Shown: positions 7,273 through 17,921, numbered from the stretch's first letter. The stretch is 64,000 nucleotides of DNA from Dyella sp. C11 (GCF_003121485.1 NZ_QAVX01000005.1:156864-220863); one strand, 5' to 3'. The notes: generated by a model not told the origin, from the sequence alone. Program-made: numbers and translations.

Positions 7273-9567
7273 ATGAAAGACGCCAGTGAACCATCCAACA
7301 TTGTCAGCCTGAGCCAGCGCCTGGACCCCTCCAGCGAGCGCGGAGGCGCCCTCTTGAACACCGTCCGGGACATCGCTGGCAAGCGCCTGCAGATCTTGAT
7401 CAACGGCATGTTCGAGCACGTGGACGATGCCCTGTTCGATCTGGCCGAAAAGGCCGAGAACAACGCTGCTCAGATGCACTACTTCGACGGCATGCGCGAA
7501 GTGCGCAAGCGCCGCCCGATGGTGGAGCGCAGCTTCCTCGCGCAGATCTCGCGCGAGCTGACCGATTTCGCCTCCAGCTACCGCAACAACGCGGGCGCCA
7601 CCAACGGTGTGTCGCTGCCCGCCGGATCGGTGGAGCTGTCGCTGGTCGCCGACAACGAACTGGAAGAATCGCTGGCCATCACCAGCATGATCGGCAAGAA
7701 CGAAACGCGCCTTACGCGCGACCTGTTCGCCGTGAACCAGCGCCTCTCCGTCATCTACGGCGGCATCAAGATCGACGACGGCACCAACCCGGTGGGTCCG
7801 GCCGCGCTGTCGCAGGCCTTCCGCCAGGCGATGCGCGAGCTCAGCGCCGAGATGCGTGTCAAGCTCATCATCTACAAGCTTTTTGACCGTTACGTACTGG
7901 CCTCGCTGGACGAGCTGTACACCGAGATCAACGCGGAACTGGTGCGCGCCGGCGTGTTGCCGCAGCTGCGCCATGAAATCCAGCGCGCGGGCGGCGCCCA
8001 GCGTCCGGCCCCCGCGGCCGGAGCAGCGGCTGGTGCGGAAGCCGTCGAACAGAGCGAGGGCAGCTTCCTCGCCGACGACGAAGCCGGCGCATCCAGCGAA
8101 CTGATCCAGACCCTGCGCACCCTGTTCAGCGCACGCCGCACCACGCCAGTCACCGCGGGCCAGCGCCTGCCGGCCGGCGCCGTGCAGCTGCCCAGCGCGA
8201 ACGAGTTGCTCGGTGCGCTGAGCGTGCTGCAGAGCCAGGCCGCCATCAATCAACAGATGCCGGCGAATGCCGGCAACGCGATGGAGCTCGCGGGCGAAGT
8301 CCAGCAGCTCAAGGAACACCTGCTTGCCCAGATCGGCTCCCTGCGCGGTGAAAAGCCGAGCCAGGTGTCGACCATCGACGAGGACACCATCGATCTCGTC
8401 GGCATGCTGTTCGAGTTCATCCTCGAAGACCGCAACCTGCCGACCGAGATGCAGGTATTGCTGGCTCGCCTGCAGATTCCGTATCTCAAGGCGGCCATCC
8501 TCGACCGCAAGCTGTTCGCACACCGCCAGCATCCGGCACGCCGCCTGCTGGACAGCCTGGCCGATGCCGCCAAGGGCTGGTCGGCCGAGTCCGATCGCGA
8601 CCATCGCCTGCACGACAAGATCAAGTCCATCGTCGACCGCCTCCTGCAGGACTTCGACGATGACATGACCATCTTCGAACGCCTGTGCGCCGAGCTGCAG
8701 GAATTCCAGGACATCAGCCGCCGCCGTGCCGAACTGGCCGAACAGCGCGTGGCCGAATCCACCCGCGGTCGCGAGAAGCTCGAGCAGGCACGTCGCCGTG
8801 CCGCGCGCGAGATCCTCAGCCGTATAGAAGGCCATAACCTGCCGCCGCTGATCCACGGGATCCTGTCGCGTGCATGGGCCAACTATCTGGTGCTGACCAT
8901 CCTGCGCCAGGGCGAGGAATCCAGCGAGTTCCGCGACGCGCTGCGTTTTGCCAACGATTTCATCGACAGCACCAAGCCGGCCCGCACGCTCGACGAGCGC
9001 CGCGCGCTGCGCCAGATGCTGCCGGGCATCGAACGCGCGCTGCGTCGTGGCCTGGCCAATGTGGCGTTCCAGGAAAGCGACATCGATCGCCTGCTGGCCC
9101 AGCTGCATACGTATTACCGCCACCAGCTCGGCGAAGCCGTGCCGGAAGCCGAAGTGCAGGCGGTGGAAGAGTCCACCACCCTGCCGATTCCCGAGAGCAT
9201 CCAGCCGATCGCCGAATCCGAGGCGGAGCTCGCCCGTTCCGAGCCGGAGCCGGAACCGGTGATGGATACGCCGGAGACGCGCCTGGTCGCCGAGCTCAAG
9301 CCCGGTACCTGGCTGGAGTTCGTCACGGCACCGGAAACCATCGAGCGCGCCAAGCTGTCCTGGATCAGCCCGATGAGCGGTCGCTACCTGTTCGTGAACC
9401 GTCGCGGCCTGAAGGTCGCCGACTATTCGCCGCACGAACTGGCCCAGGCACTCGCCACGGGCACGGCGCGCGTGCTTGAATCCACGGCCTTGTTCGACCG
9501 TGCGCTGGATGCCATCGTCGGTCGCCTCAGCCAACCGGCCACGTCCCAGGCACCGACCGAAGAATGA
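7273..9567 (+). CDS. DUF1631 domain-containing protein
   Basis: A 764-residue cytosolic-looking protein, rich in charge, with no signal peptide or membrane segments. It matches the DUF1631 family typical of Xanthomonadales and Pseudomonas, which older annotations wrongly call thymidine phosphorylase. An acidic linker at about residues 650-675 (rich in E, P and S) separates the helical body from a C-terminal domain of about 85 residues starting ELKPGTWLEF; that tail has a beta-rich look and might be PilZ-like, but I do not see the RxxxR signature. A ribosome site (GGGGGTGAAAGG) lies before the ATG. It overlaps nadC by four bases, implying coupled translation. Function unknown. Confidence 0.8.
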   Translation: MKDASEPSNIVSLSQRLDPSSERGGALLNTVRDIAGKRLQILINGMFEHVDDALFDLAEKAENNAAQMHYFDGMREVRKRRPMVERSFLAQISRELTDFASSYRNNAGATNGVSLPAGSVELSLVADNELEESLAITSMIGKNETRLTRDLFAVNQRLSVIYGGIKIDDGTNPVGPAALSQAFRQAMRELSAEMRVKLIIYKLFDRYVLASLDELYTEINAELVRAGVLPQLRHEIQRAGGAQRPAPAAGAAAGAEAVEQSEGSFLADDEAGASSELIQTLRTLFSARRTTPVTAGQRLPAGAVQLPSANELLGALSVLQSQAAINQQMPANAGNAMELAGEVQQLKEHLLAQIGSLRGEKPSQVSTIDEDTIDLVGMLFEFILEDRNLPTEMQVLLARLQIPYLKAAILDRKLFAHRQHPARRLLDSLADAAKGWSAESDRDHRLHDKIKSIVDRLLQDFDDDMTIFERLCAELQEFQDISRRRAELAEQRVAESTRGREKLEQARRRAAREILSRIEGHNLPPLIHGILSRAWANYLVLTILRQGEESSEFRDALRFANDFIDSTKPARTLDERRALRQMLPGIERALRRGLANVAFQESDIDRLLAQLHTYYRHQLGEAVPEAEVQAVEESTTLPIPESIQPIAESEAELARSEPEPEPVMDTPETRLVAELKPGTWLEFVTAPETIERAKLSWISPMSGRYLFVNRRGLKVADYSPHELAQALATGTARVLESTALFDRALDAIVGRLSQPATSQAPTEE

Positions 9568-10418
9568 CTTCAGTACAACTCGTTTCCCCGGCGTCCGACC
9601 TCATCCAGGCGGACGTCGAGCGTGCCTTCGCCGAAGACATCGGCAGCGGCGACGCCACGGCAGACCTGATTCCCGCCAACGCCACGGCCAGCGCCACGCT
9701 GACCTGCCGCGAGGATGCGGTCATGGCAGGCATCGACTGGTTCAACGCCTGCTTCCGTCGCCTTGATCCGAAGGTGCAGATCGATTGGACCCCGCGTGAC
9801 GGCGACCATGTCGCGGCTGGCTCGGTCATATGCCGATTGAGGGGCAACGCCCGCGCGTTGGTGAGCGCCGAACGCTCGGCACTGAATTTCCTGCAGCTGC
9901 TCTCCAGCACTGCCACCGCGACGGCAGCCTACGTGGCCGCTGTCGCCGGCACCGGCGTGCGCGTGCTCGATACCCGCAAGACCGTGCCCGGCCTGCGCCT
10001 GGCGCAGAAATATGCGGTGCGTTGCGGTGGTGGTCACAACCATCGCGTCGGCCTGTACGACGCCGTCCTGGTCAAGGAAAACCACATCATTGCGGCCGGT
10101 GGCATCAAGGCCGCTGCGGAAGCGGCGCGCCGCCTGCATCCGTCCTTGCTGCTGGAAATCGAGGTGGAGAACCTCGATGAATTGCAGCAGGCGCTCGCAG
10201 CCGGCGCCGACCGCATCATGCTGGACAACTTCACCCTCCCCCTGATGCGCGAAGCCGTCGGCATCGCCAAAGGCCGGGCTGAGCTGGAAATTTCAGGCAA
10301 CGTGGACCTGTCTACCATCGCCGGATATGCGCAGACGGGGGTGGATTTCATCTCGGTTGGCGCGCTGACCAAGCACGTGCGGGCGGTGGACCTGTCGCTT
10401 CGCCTGCAGCTCGACTGA
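9564..10418 (+). CDS. nadC: Nicotinate-nucleotide pyrophosphorylase (carboxylating)
   Basis: A 284-residue quinolinate phosphoribosyltransferase that makes nicotinate mononucleotide from quinolinate and PRPP in de novo NAD synthesis. Family blocks are present in order: EDIGSGDATADLIP near the N-terminus, the substrate-binding RKTVPGLR and KYAVRCGGGHNHR, KENH, EVEVEN-type IEVENLDE, LDNF and ISGN. The ATG overlaps the stop of the DUF1631 gene (ATGA). A hairpin follows about 25 bases after the stop. Confidence 0.97.
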   Translation: MTSVQLVSPASDLIQADVERAFAEDIGSGDATADLIPANATASATLTCREDAVMAGIDWFNACFRRLDPKVQIDWTPRDGDHVAAGSVICRLRGNARALVSAERSALNFLQLLSSTATATAAYVAAVAGTGVRVLDTRKTVPGLRLAQKYAVRCGGGHNHRVGLYDAVLVKENHIIAAGGIKAAAEAARRLHPSLLLEIEVENLDELQQALAAGADRIMLDNFTLPLMREAVGIAKGRAELEISGNVDLSTIAGYAQTGVDFISVGALTKHVRAVDLSLRLQLD

Positions 10419-10443
10419 GCACAGGCAGGGCAACATCCCTTGA

Positions 10444-10467
10444 AGGCAGGACGTTCACGTCCTGCCT
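10444..10467. terminator. Hairpin after nadC
   Basis: AGGCAGGACG and CGTCCTGCCT form a perfect ten-pair stem with a TTCA loop. Only a short pyrimidine run (CTT) follows, so it may be a weak terminator or an RNA-stabilising hairpin. Confidence 0.55.
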
Positions 10468-10503
10468 CTTGCAAGGCCGACGCAACGCCTACACTCTCGC
10501 GGC

Positions 10504-10911
10504 ATGAGCGAGATTTCCGACCTGATTCTTCTTGTGGCGCTGCTGGCCATCATCGGCCTGTGGCTGCAGCTCAGCCGCGGCCGTGAGCAGGCAGCGCAGG
10601 AGGCCCGCGCGCAATGTCGCCAGCACGGCCTTCAACTGTTGGACGAAAGCGTGGGGCTTCGCGGCGTGCGGCTGCTGCGCCAACACGGGCGCCTGATGCT
10701 GGAACGCTGCTACACCTTCGAGGTGAGCATTGACGGCAACGACCGTGAACCCGGCAAGCTCTGGCTGATCGGCCGCACGCTGAGCGGCGTCAGCCTGCCG
10801 CCCATTCAGAGCCATCTTCCTGGCCTGCTCGCCGAACACGCGCCGCCGCCGGCCACGGACAACGTTGTGCCGTTGCGCCCCCGCCTGCGCAAGGACAACA
10901 CGCTGCACTAG
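10504..10911 (+). CDS. DUF3301 domain-containing membrane-anchored protein
   Basis: A 135-residue protein with one N-terminal membrane segment (LILLVALLAIIGLWLQL) and a soluble tail carrying the DUF3301 features: a quote-like run ARAQCRQHGLQLLDESVGLRG and then RCYTFEVSIDG and GKLWLIG. The family is common in Gammaproteobacteria and has no known role. The single-pass anchor suggests it sits in the inner membrane. Its stop is 59 bases from the stop of sspB on the other strand. Confidence 0.8.
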   Translation: MSEISDLILLVALLAIIGLWLQLSRGREQAAQEARAQCRQHGLQLLDESVGLRGVRLLRQHGRLMLERCYTFEVSIDGNDREPGKLWLIGRTLSGVSLPPIQSHLPGLLAEHAPPPATDNVVPLRPRLRKDNTLH

Positions 10912-10970
10912 CGAATATCGAAAGGTCATCGCACCGGCAGATGCCGGCACGATGGCGCGGGATACGCGAA

Positions 10971-11423
10971 TTACTTCACCACGCGCAGGAACGGCGCACT
11001 GCGCTTGGGCTTCTCGCCCGTCTGGTCACCTTCCGGCGATGGCGGCGTGTCGTCCGGATCGGGCGACGACGGCGGCGGCTGGTCACCACCTTCGTCAGCC
11101 GGGAACATCATGCCCTGGCCGTTTTCCTGGGCGTAAAGCGCCAGCACGGCCTGAACGGGAATATGGATGTTGTGGCTTACGCCGGAAAAACGCGCCTGGA
11201 AGCTGATCCAGTCGTTGCCGAGGTCGAGACTGGCGACCGCTCGCATGGCCAGGTTCAGTACCACCTGCCCGTTCTTGATCACCTGCGGAGGCACCCGCAC
11301 ACCCTCCCGCGTGGCATCAACGAGCACATAGGGAGTCAGGTTGTTGTCCGTGATCCAGTCGTAGATCGCCCTAAGCAAATAGGGGCGATTGGAGGACATC
11401 GGCGGAAGCTTGTCGTCGGTCAT
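10971..11423 (-). CDS. sspB: ClpXP protease specificity-enhancing factor SspB
   Basis: A 150-residue adaptor that delivers ssrA-tagged proteins to ClpXP. The folded domain spans roughly residues 9-110 (SSNRPYLLRAIYDWI, then VVLNLAMRAVASLDLGNDWI and FSGVSHNIHIPVQAVLAL). The tail is rich in D, P and S and ends in basic and hydrophobic residues (RSAPFLRVVK), matching the flexible linker and ClpX-binding end of SspB. The usual partner sspA lies just upstream on the same strand, with 147 bases between. Confidence 0.95.
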   Translation of the reverse strand: MTDDKLPPMSSNRPYLLRAIYDWITDNNLTPYVLVDATREGVRVPPQVIKNGQVVLNLAMRAVASLDLGNDWISFQARFSGVSHNIHIPVQAVLALYAQENGQGMMFPADEGGDQPPPSSPDPDDTPPSPEGDQTGEKPKRSAPFLRVVK

Positions 11424-11570
11424 TCAAAAGCCTATGGGTAGCCCCGCCCGACCGGAGACGGTCCGGGGCGTGCCGGGTAGATCGTTGCAGTTTAATGCCA
11501 AGCCGAGGCGAGTTGTCGCAGCAAGTCACCCCCGGGATCGGCCGATGCCGTCAGGGAGCCAGGTCGACCG

Positions 11571-12194
11571 TCAGGGCCGCATGGCCTTTTCCTCAGGCGT
11601 CATGCTGCGGGCATAGCCCTGGCTGGCAAAAAGGCGCTCGCCATAGTCCAGGATGGGCTTGCCCTCCCGCCCCAGGTCCACACCCAGCCAGGGCAGGCGC
11701 CATACCACGGGCGCAACGAGGCAATCGGTGAGGCTCATTTCGGGGTTCAGAAAGAATCGGGACGCCTTGAACAGCGGCAAGGCCGCCAGCAGGTGCTCGC
11801 GAAGACGCTTGCGGGCCGCATCGGCCGGCTTGCCTCCCGCCCGGATGATGTCCACTTCGGGCAGCCAGTCCAGTTCGATCCGCACAGTAGCCAGGCGCAG
11901 GCGAGCGCGCGATAGCGGATCGATCGGCATCAAGGGCGGGTGCGGATAACGCTCATCGAGGTATTCGCAGACCACGGCCGTGTTGTAGAGCGTCAGGTCG
12001 CGGTCGACCAGGGTTGGCGTGGTGCCGTAAGGATTGAGGTCCAGCAGGTCTTCGGGTGGTTTGGAAGGATCAACCATCACCCGGTCGTAGCTCACGCCCT
12101 TCGCGGCGAGCACGAGGCGTGTCCGGTGGCATTGAATGCCATCCGCGGTGGTGTACAGGGCGAGTGCGGTACGCGAACGAGCGCTTTGGACCAT
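11571..12194 (-). CDS. sspA: Stringent starvation protein A (GST-fold)
   Basis: A glutathione-S-transferase-fold protein of about 207 residues that binds RNA polymerase in relatives and affects stationary-phase and acid-stress transcription. Visible family blocks are YGTTPTLVDRDLTLYNTAVVCEYLDERYPHPP (read in pieces) with LMPIDPLSRAR, the conserved N-terminal half of SspA. I chose the ATG at 12194 because GGGGAG lies seven bases before it; an in-frame ATG at 12215 would add seven residues. It follows petC after a stem-loop and precedes sspB, the standard petABC-sspA-sspB order. Confidence 0.92.
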   Translation of the reverse strand: MVQSARSRTALALYTTADGIQCHRTRLVLAAKGVSYDRVMVDPSKPPEDLLDLNPYGTTPTLVDRDLTLYNTAVVCEYLDERYPHPPLMPIDPLSRARLRLATVRIELDWLPEVDIIRAGGKPADAARKRLREHLLAALPLFKASRFFLNPEMSLTDCLVAPVVWRLPWLGVDLGREGKPILDYGERLFASQGYARSMTPEEKAMRP

Positions 12195-12222
12195 GCGCGA
12201 TCTCCCCATCGACATGAAGCTT

Positions 12223-12258
12223 CTACGTTACGGCAGCTCTAAGGCCGCCGTAACGTAG
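12223..12258. other. Stem-loop between petC and sspA
   Basis: CTACGTTACGGC (12223-12234) and GCCGTAACGTAG (12247-12258) form a perfect twelve-pair stem around a twelve-base loop. There is no T run, so it is better read as an RNA processing or attenuation structure between the bc1 genes and sspA than as a full terminator. Confidence 0.6.
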
Positions 12259-12276
12259 GCTTTGGAAGGTGACGTC

Positions 12277-13032
12277 TTAGTGGACGTCCTTCCAGTACTC
12301 CTTCTTTAGCAGATATGCCAGGAAAGTGAAGCCTGCCAGGAACAGAAGCACCCAGATGCCGTAGCGCTGGCGCTGCAAGGCGGCCGGCTCGGAGGCGTAC
12401 TCCAGGAAGTTGGTCAGGTCACGGGCAGCCTGCTGGTATTGGGCCGGCGTGAGCTTGCCCGGCTGCGAGAGCTCGAGCTTCTCCACGTCGTCACTGCCTT
12501 CCTTCTTCACCGCCGTCTGGATGCCCTGCAGCTCCCACAACGGGAACGGCATGGAGGCATTCGGGAACACGGTGTTGTTCCAGCCCACCGGACGGGTGGG
12601 GTCGACATAGAAGGAGTTGAGGTAGGCAAAGACCCAATCCGGGCCCTCTTCCTTGGCACGCACTTCCAGCGAGAGATCCGGCGGCGCCTTGCCGAAGAAC
12701 TGCTGCGCGGAATCTTCCGGCATGTGCGAGATCACCGGATCGCCGAACTTGGCACCGGTGAAGTTGAGGTTCTTCATGACCTCGTCTTCAGACAGTCCCA
12801 GGTCTTCGGCAATGCGCGAGTAGCGCACGTACTTCAGCGAGTGGCAGCCCACGCAGTAGTTGAAGAACAACTTGGCGCCACGCTGCAGCGACGCGGTATC
12901 GCGGATATTGGTGCCCGCGGAAGGCATGGCGCCCTCCTCGGCCGACGCCACGGAGGCGGTGCCGGCAACCAGGCCAACAGTGAGCGCGAACGAGATAAAA
13001 ATCTTCTTCATCGGCAACAGTCGCTTAGTCAT
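12277..13032 (-). CDS. petC: Cytochrome c1 subunit of bc1 complex
   Basis: A 251-residue precursor of the c-type cytochrome that passes electrons from the Rieske centre to soluble cytochromes. A signal segment ends at about VASAEEG. Haem attaches at CVGCH (in FNYCVGCHSLKYVRYSR), the methionine ligand is probably in ASMPFPLW, and one C-terminal anchor (GIWVLLFLAGFTFLAYLL) is followed by the basic end KKEYWKDVH. I placed the start at the ATG at 13032 (MTKRLLPMKK), which overlaps the end of petB by eight bases. A second ATG seven codons on is possible but lacks a ribosome site. Confidence 0.95.
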   Translation of the reverse strand: MTKRLLPMKKIFISFALTVGLVAGTASVASAEEGAMPSAGTNIRDTASLQRGAKLFFNYCVGCHSLKYVRYSRIAEDLGLSEDEVMKNLNFTGAKFGDPVISHMPEDSAQQFFGKAPPDLSLEVRAKEEGPDWVFAYLNSFYVDPTRPVGWNNTVFPNASMPFPLWELQGIQTAVKKEGSDDVEKLELSQPGKLTPAQYQQAARDLTNFLEYASEPAALQRQRYGIWVLLFLAGFTFLAYLLKKEYWKDVH

Positions 13033-14326
13033 GGTCGAACACCACCCGCTCCGGGACCGGCTTGGTCTTTTCCCAACCAAGTCGCGGGTAGCACCACAGG
13101 AACACGAAGTACCCGAAGTAAAGGACGGTCATGACGCGACCGAAGGTGTTCTCCCAGAACGTCGCATCCGAAGGAGCCCACTCGACCAGCTTCTCGCCAA
13201 CCACGCCCGCACCCACCAGGGCCAGGCCGATGAAGGAGGCGGCGAAGGTCATCAGCGCCCCCTTGAAGCCGGTGCCGCGATAGCGGATGGAACGCACCTT
13301 GCCCGCATCGATCCACGGCAGCACGAACAGCAGCGCGATGGCGCCGAACATGCCCAGCACGCCCCAGAAGGCCGTGCCGAAGAACGACGGGATCATGCGC
13401 AGGATCGCGTAGAACGGGGTGAAGTACCACGACGGCTTGATGTGCGACGGCGTCACCAGGTTGTTGGCGGCGACGAAGTTGTCGTGTTCCAGGAACCAGC
13501 CACCGAAGGTCGGCGCGAAGAAGATGATGAACGCCGCGATGACCAGGAAGAAGCTGACGCCGAACAGGTCCTTCACCGTGTAATACGGATGGAAGGGAAT
13601 GCCGTCGGCCGGCTTGGTCGGATCCCAGCGGTTGCCCTTGGGACCGTGCTTGGTATCCACGCCATCGGGGTTGTTCGAACCCACTTCGTGCAGCGCCGCC
13701 AGGTGCAGCACCACCAGAAGCAGCAGCACCAGCGGCAGCGCGATCACGTGCAACGCGAAGAAGCGGTTGAGCGTGGCGTCGGCCGGCAGGTAGTCACCCA
13801 TGATCCATTCGACCAGCGAACCGCCGATGACCGGGATGGTGCCGAACAGCGAGATGATCACCTTGGCGCCCCAGAACGACATGTTGCCCCACGGCAGCAC
13901 ATAGCCCATGAAGGCCTCGGCCATCAGCGCCAGGAAGATCAGCATGCCCAGCAGCCACACCAGCTCGCGCGGCTTCTGGTACGAGCCGTACATAAGCCCG
14001 CGGAACATGTGCAGGAACACCACCACGAAGAACAGCGACGCACCGGTGGAGTGCATGTAGCGGATCAGCCAGCCCCACTCCACGTCGCGCATGATGTACT
14101 CGACCGAGTTGAAGGCTTCCGCCGCACTCGTCTTGTAGTTCATGGTGAGGAAGATGCCGGTGACGATCTGGTTGATCAGCACCACCAGCGCCAGCGAACC
14201 GAAGTAGTACCAAAGATTGAAGTTCTTCGGCGCGTAATACTCGGTCATGTGCTTGCGGTACATGGGCATGAGGCCCGGTGCCCGCTCGTTGACCCAATCG
14301 CCGACACGCGTGAATACGTTGGCCAT
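13025..14326 (-). CDS. petB: Cytochrome b subunit of bc1 complex
   Basis: A 433-residue multi-pass membrane protein carrying the two b haems and both quinone sites of complex III. The haem histidines are in HSTGASLFFVVVFLHMFRG and in HVIALPLVLLLLVVLHLAALH. The Qo-site motif, PEWY in most organisms, reads PSWY here (HIKPSWYFTPFYAILR), so the usual glutamate is a serine. The length exceeds the mitochondrial protein because of C-terminal membrane segments, as is common in Proteobacteria. It sits mid-operon, its ATG sharing one base with the TGA of petA. Confidence 0.97.
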   Translation of the reverse strand: MANVFTRVGDWVNERAPGLMPMYRKHMTEYYAPKNFNLWYYFGSLALVVLINQIVTGIFLTMNYKTSAAEAFNSVEYIMRDVEWGWLIRYMHSTGASLFFVVVFLHMFRGLMYGSYQKPRELVWLLGMLIFLALMAEAFMGYVLPWGNMSFWGAKVIISLFGTIPVIGGSLVEWIMGDYLPADATLNRFFALHVIALPLVLLLLVVLHLAALHEVGSNNPDGVDTKHGPKGNRWDPTKPADGIPFHPYYTVKDLFGVSFFLVIAAFIIFFAPTFGGWFLEHDNFVAANNLVTPSHIKPSWYFTPFYAILRMIPSFFGTAFWGVLGMFGAIALLFVLPWIDAGKVRSIRYRGTGFKGALMTFAASFIGLALVGAGVVGEKLVEWAPSDATFWENTFGRVMTVLYFGYFVFLWCYPRLGWEKTKPVPERVVFDHD

Positions 14327-14931
14327 CAGCCTGCCTCCTTCGGATCCACGCCAATCTGGATGTGCGTGTCATCGATGAAGTGGTACGGCGGCACCAGTAG
14401 GTTCTTCGGCGCGGGCACACCCTGATAGACACGGCCCGCCATGTCGTAGCGCGACTTGTGGCAAGGGCAATAGAAGCCGCCCTTCCAGTCGGGATCGAAC
14501 GGCTCGGGCTTCATGACCGGCACGAAGTCGGGCACGCAACCGAGGTGCGTGCAGAGTCCCACGAGCACCAGCCACTCGGGCTTGATGGAACGTGTTTCGT
14601 TCTGTGCGTACTTGGGCTGCTGCTCGGCGGAGCCGGCGTCGGACTTGGCGTCGACGAGACGAGCGTCCTGGCTGGGAAGCGCGTCGAGCTGCGTCTTCGA
14701 ACGATTGACCACAAACACCGGCAGACCGCGCCAAGGGTAGGTCACCCGCTGGCCTTCTTCGATCTTGCTGATGTCGATCGTGACCGGCGCACCCGCGGAT
14801 TTGGCCCGCGCGCTCGGTTCCCACGACTTGATGAAGGGTACGACTGCCGTTACGACTCCCACACCACCAACCACGGCCGTGGTCGCTGTGAGGAAGCGGC
14901 GGCGGCCGTGATCGACGACTTCGTTCGCCAT
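14326..14931 (-). CDS. petA: Ubiquinol-cytochrome c reductase Rieske subunit
   Basis: A 201-residue iron-sulfur protein. The N-terminus has a twin-arginine-type start (GRRRFLTATTAVVGGVGVV) that serves as Tat signal and membrane anchor. The [2Fe-2S] ligands are in CTHLGC and CPCHKSRYD, each with one Cys and one His. An insert between the anchor and the cluster domain (LVDAKSDAGSAEQQPKY) is as seen in other Proteobacteria. It is the first gene of petABC; a seven-base dyad lies about 35 bases upstream. Confidence 0.97.
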   Translation of the reverse strand: MANEVVDHGRRRFLTATTAVVGGVGVVTAVVPFIKSWEPSARAKSAGAPVTIDISKIEEGQRVTYPWRGLPVFVVNRSKTQLDALPSQDARLVDAKSDAGSAEQQPKYAQNETRSIKPEWLVLVGLCTHLGCVPDFVPVMKPEPFDPDWKGGFYCPCHKSRYDMAGRVYQGVPAPKNLLVPPYHFIDDTHIQIGVDPKEAG

Positions 14932-15315
14932 CAGGCTCTCCGGTACTTACATGCCATTGAGACGCGGAACTTAATAAGTTCCACGGGTGCTTGCCAAGCA
15001 CGTCGATCAAGTTCGGCAGCACGAGACTACATGCTGCGAACAAAAATTCCCCTAAGACTCCCCCTTAGAGAACAGCAGGCACGCGCAGTACCAGCACGAT
15101 GAGCATGCAGCGAGATCAGCCACAAGCCTTCCGTTGTCGGGCACTTAGCGCACCGGGAAACCCCGGGACGACCCGCTTCGCAAGCGCCAGTGGAACTGAC
15201 TCCCGCAAAATCGCGTTAGTGTAGCGTCAGGGCATGGCTCGTACAATAAAAGCGCCGCGCCTGCGACACATGCGCGCACCCTCCTCTAACGCCTTGCCGT
15301 GAAACGCATTACGAC
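14932..15315. promoter_or_regulatory. Divergent upstream region of petA and the HtrA-type protease
   Basis: This 384-base gap must hold promoters for both flanking genes. Near petA, GGAACTT-AAT-AAGTTCC (14966-14982) is a seven-base dyad that could be an operator for petABC. On the plus strand TACAAT at 15242-15247 is a possible -10 hexamer for the protease gene, without a clear -35. Nothing coding is apparent. Confidence 0.4.
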
Positions 15316-16485
<1,170 letters not shown>

Positions 16486-16500
<15 letters not shown>

Positions 16501-17658
16501 TACGCCTGCCGCGGCCACCGGCGCCCGGACACCACCGGACCCACCGGACGGATGGATGGCCAACCCGTAACGCTTGCGGAGCGTGCCCACGCGCTCGACA
16601 TACACCTGCGTTTCCGCGAAGGGCGGCACGCCGTTGTAGCGCTGCACCGCACCCGGCCCCGCGTTGTACGCCGCCGCGGCCAGGCGCTCGTTGCCGTTGA
16701 ACGTGCGCAGCAACAAACCGAGATAACGGGCACCGCCGCGGATGTTCTGCGCCGTGTCGAACGCATCACGCACGCCCATGTCGTTCGCCGTGCCGGGCAT
16801 CAGCTGCATCAGGCCCTGTGCGCCCTTGAGCGACAGCGCGCGCGGATTGAACGCGCTTTCCGCATGAATGATGGCGCGCAGGAAGGCCTCGTTCACGCCG
16901 GACTCCTGGCTGGCCAGCTGGATCACGTCGGCGTACGCGCTGAGGTTAAGCGCCACCGCGTCCCAGCGAATGTTCGAGTGCAGATTGCACGCCACGCAGG
17001 TGGCGATGTAGCTGAAAAGCATGGTCACCGCAGGACCTTGCGTACCCGCCGGTTTCAGGTTGGTGTACTCGACGCTGCCGTCCTTGCGCACGACGCGATA
17101 CACCGCGCCGCGCAGCACCCGGCTGCCGTCGTCACCCACGTCCGCCACGGGTTTGTCCGGCGTGGAAGCACTGCGTGCCGGGCTCGCTTCGCTATAACTC
17201 CACTGCCCCGGCTTGCCGCTGGGCGCAGCCTTGGCGGTAATAACCCGGGCGGTGGTTTCCACGGAATCCTCCACCCACGCCACGGAGGGTGACTGGGGAG
17301 GCGGCGTCACCGGCACCTTCGGCGTCGAGCCCTCCACCGAACCTTTCACACTGGCCAGTGAAGGCGCAGCAGCGACCGGCTTCTTGCGCACGGGGTCCGG
17401 CGTACCGGCGATGCGGCTACACCCCTGGTAACCCGCCGCGCTGCTACTGAAGACAACCTCACCCGCGGAGCCCGTGCAACGATAAAGGGCGCCCGCATGC
17501 CCCAAACCCGGGCAGACCAGAGCGGCCAGCAACGCCGTGCCAGCCGCCAGACGGCGAAGATGGGGCGCACACGACCACGGGGAAAGCAGCCCGCTCACGG
17601 ACTTCCCCCAAGGCCGCCAAGCCTTGGCGGCGGCCTTTTCCCGGTGTGGCACCCGCAT
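16486..17658 (-). CDS. Lytic transglycosylase with DUF4124-like N-terminal segment
   Basis: A protein of about 390 residues. A signal peptide (RRLAAGTALLAALVCPGLGHA) exports it. A short DUF4124-like motif (ALYRCTGSAGEVVFSS) follows, then a low-complexity linker, and from about residue 240 an SLT domain. The catalytic glutamate is in HAESAFNP, with the family blocks GAQGLMQLMPGTA and AAYNAGPGAVQRYNG. It would cleave peptidoglycan glycan strands to 1,6-anhydro ends in the periplasm. I preferred the ATG at 17658, which has AAGGGGGAG just before it, over one 14 codons upstream. It ends inside the 3' end of the protease gene. Confidence 0.88.
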
Positions 17659-17921
17659 CACTCCCCCTTCTTCTACTTCTTCCCGGTCAATGCGTTGCAA
17701 GCGCCGGGCCAGGCGGCAGTGTGCTCCCGCCTTGGCCGCCAGCCAAGCGGCATCAGGCCGATTCGTGCGTCAGCGCCCGTTTCCGGAGCACAAAGGACGT
17801 CTCATGGCCACGCAAGTGGTTGATCCGACACGCCGGTTTCAGTGGCAGAGGGGTCGCGGGACGAGTAAACTGTGCGGTTCGGCAACCTATCCGCCGCCCC
17901 TTGAACCACGGTATTTGAGCC

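Noticed and set aside
7201..9534. Long minus-strand open frame (777 codons) opposite the DUF1631 gene
   Set aside because: It is the mirror of a real gene in high-GC DNA: composition is rich in H, Q, R and A with no family resemblance, while the plus strand has a ribosome site and couples to nadC.
12860..14425. Plus-strand open frame (521 codons) opposite petB
   Set aside because: Its composition is H/R/Q/E-rich and it covers parts of three firmly identified bc1 genes.
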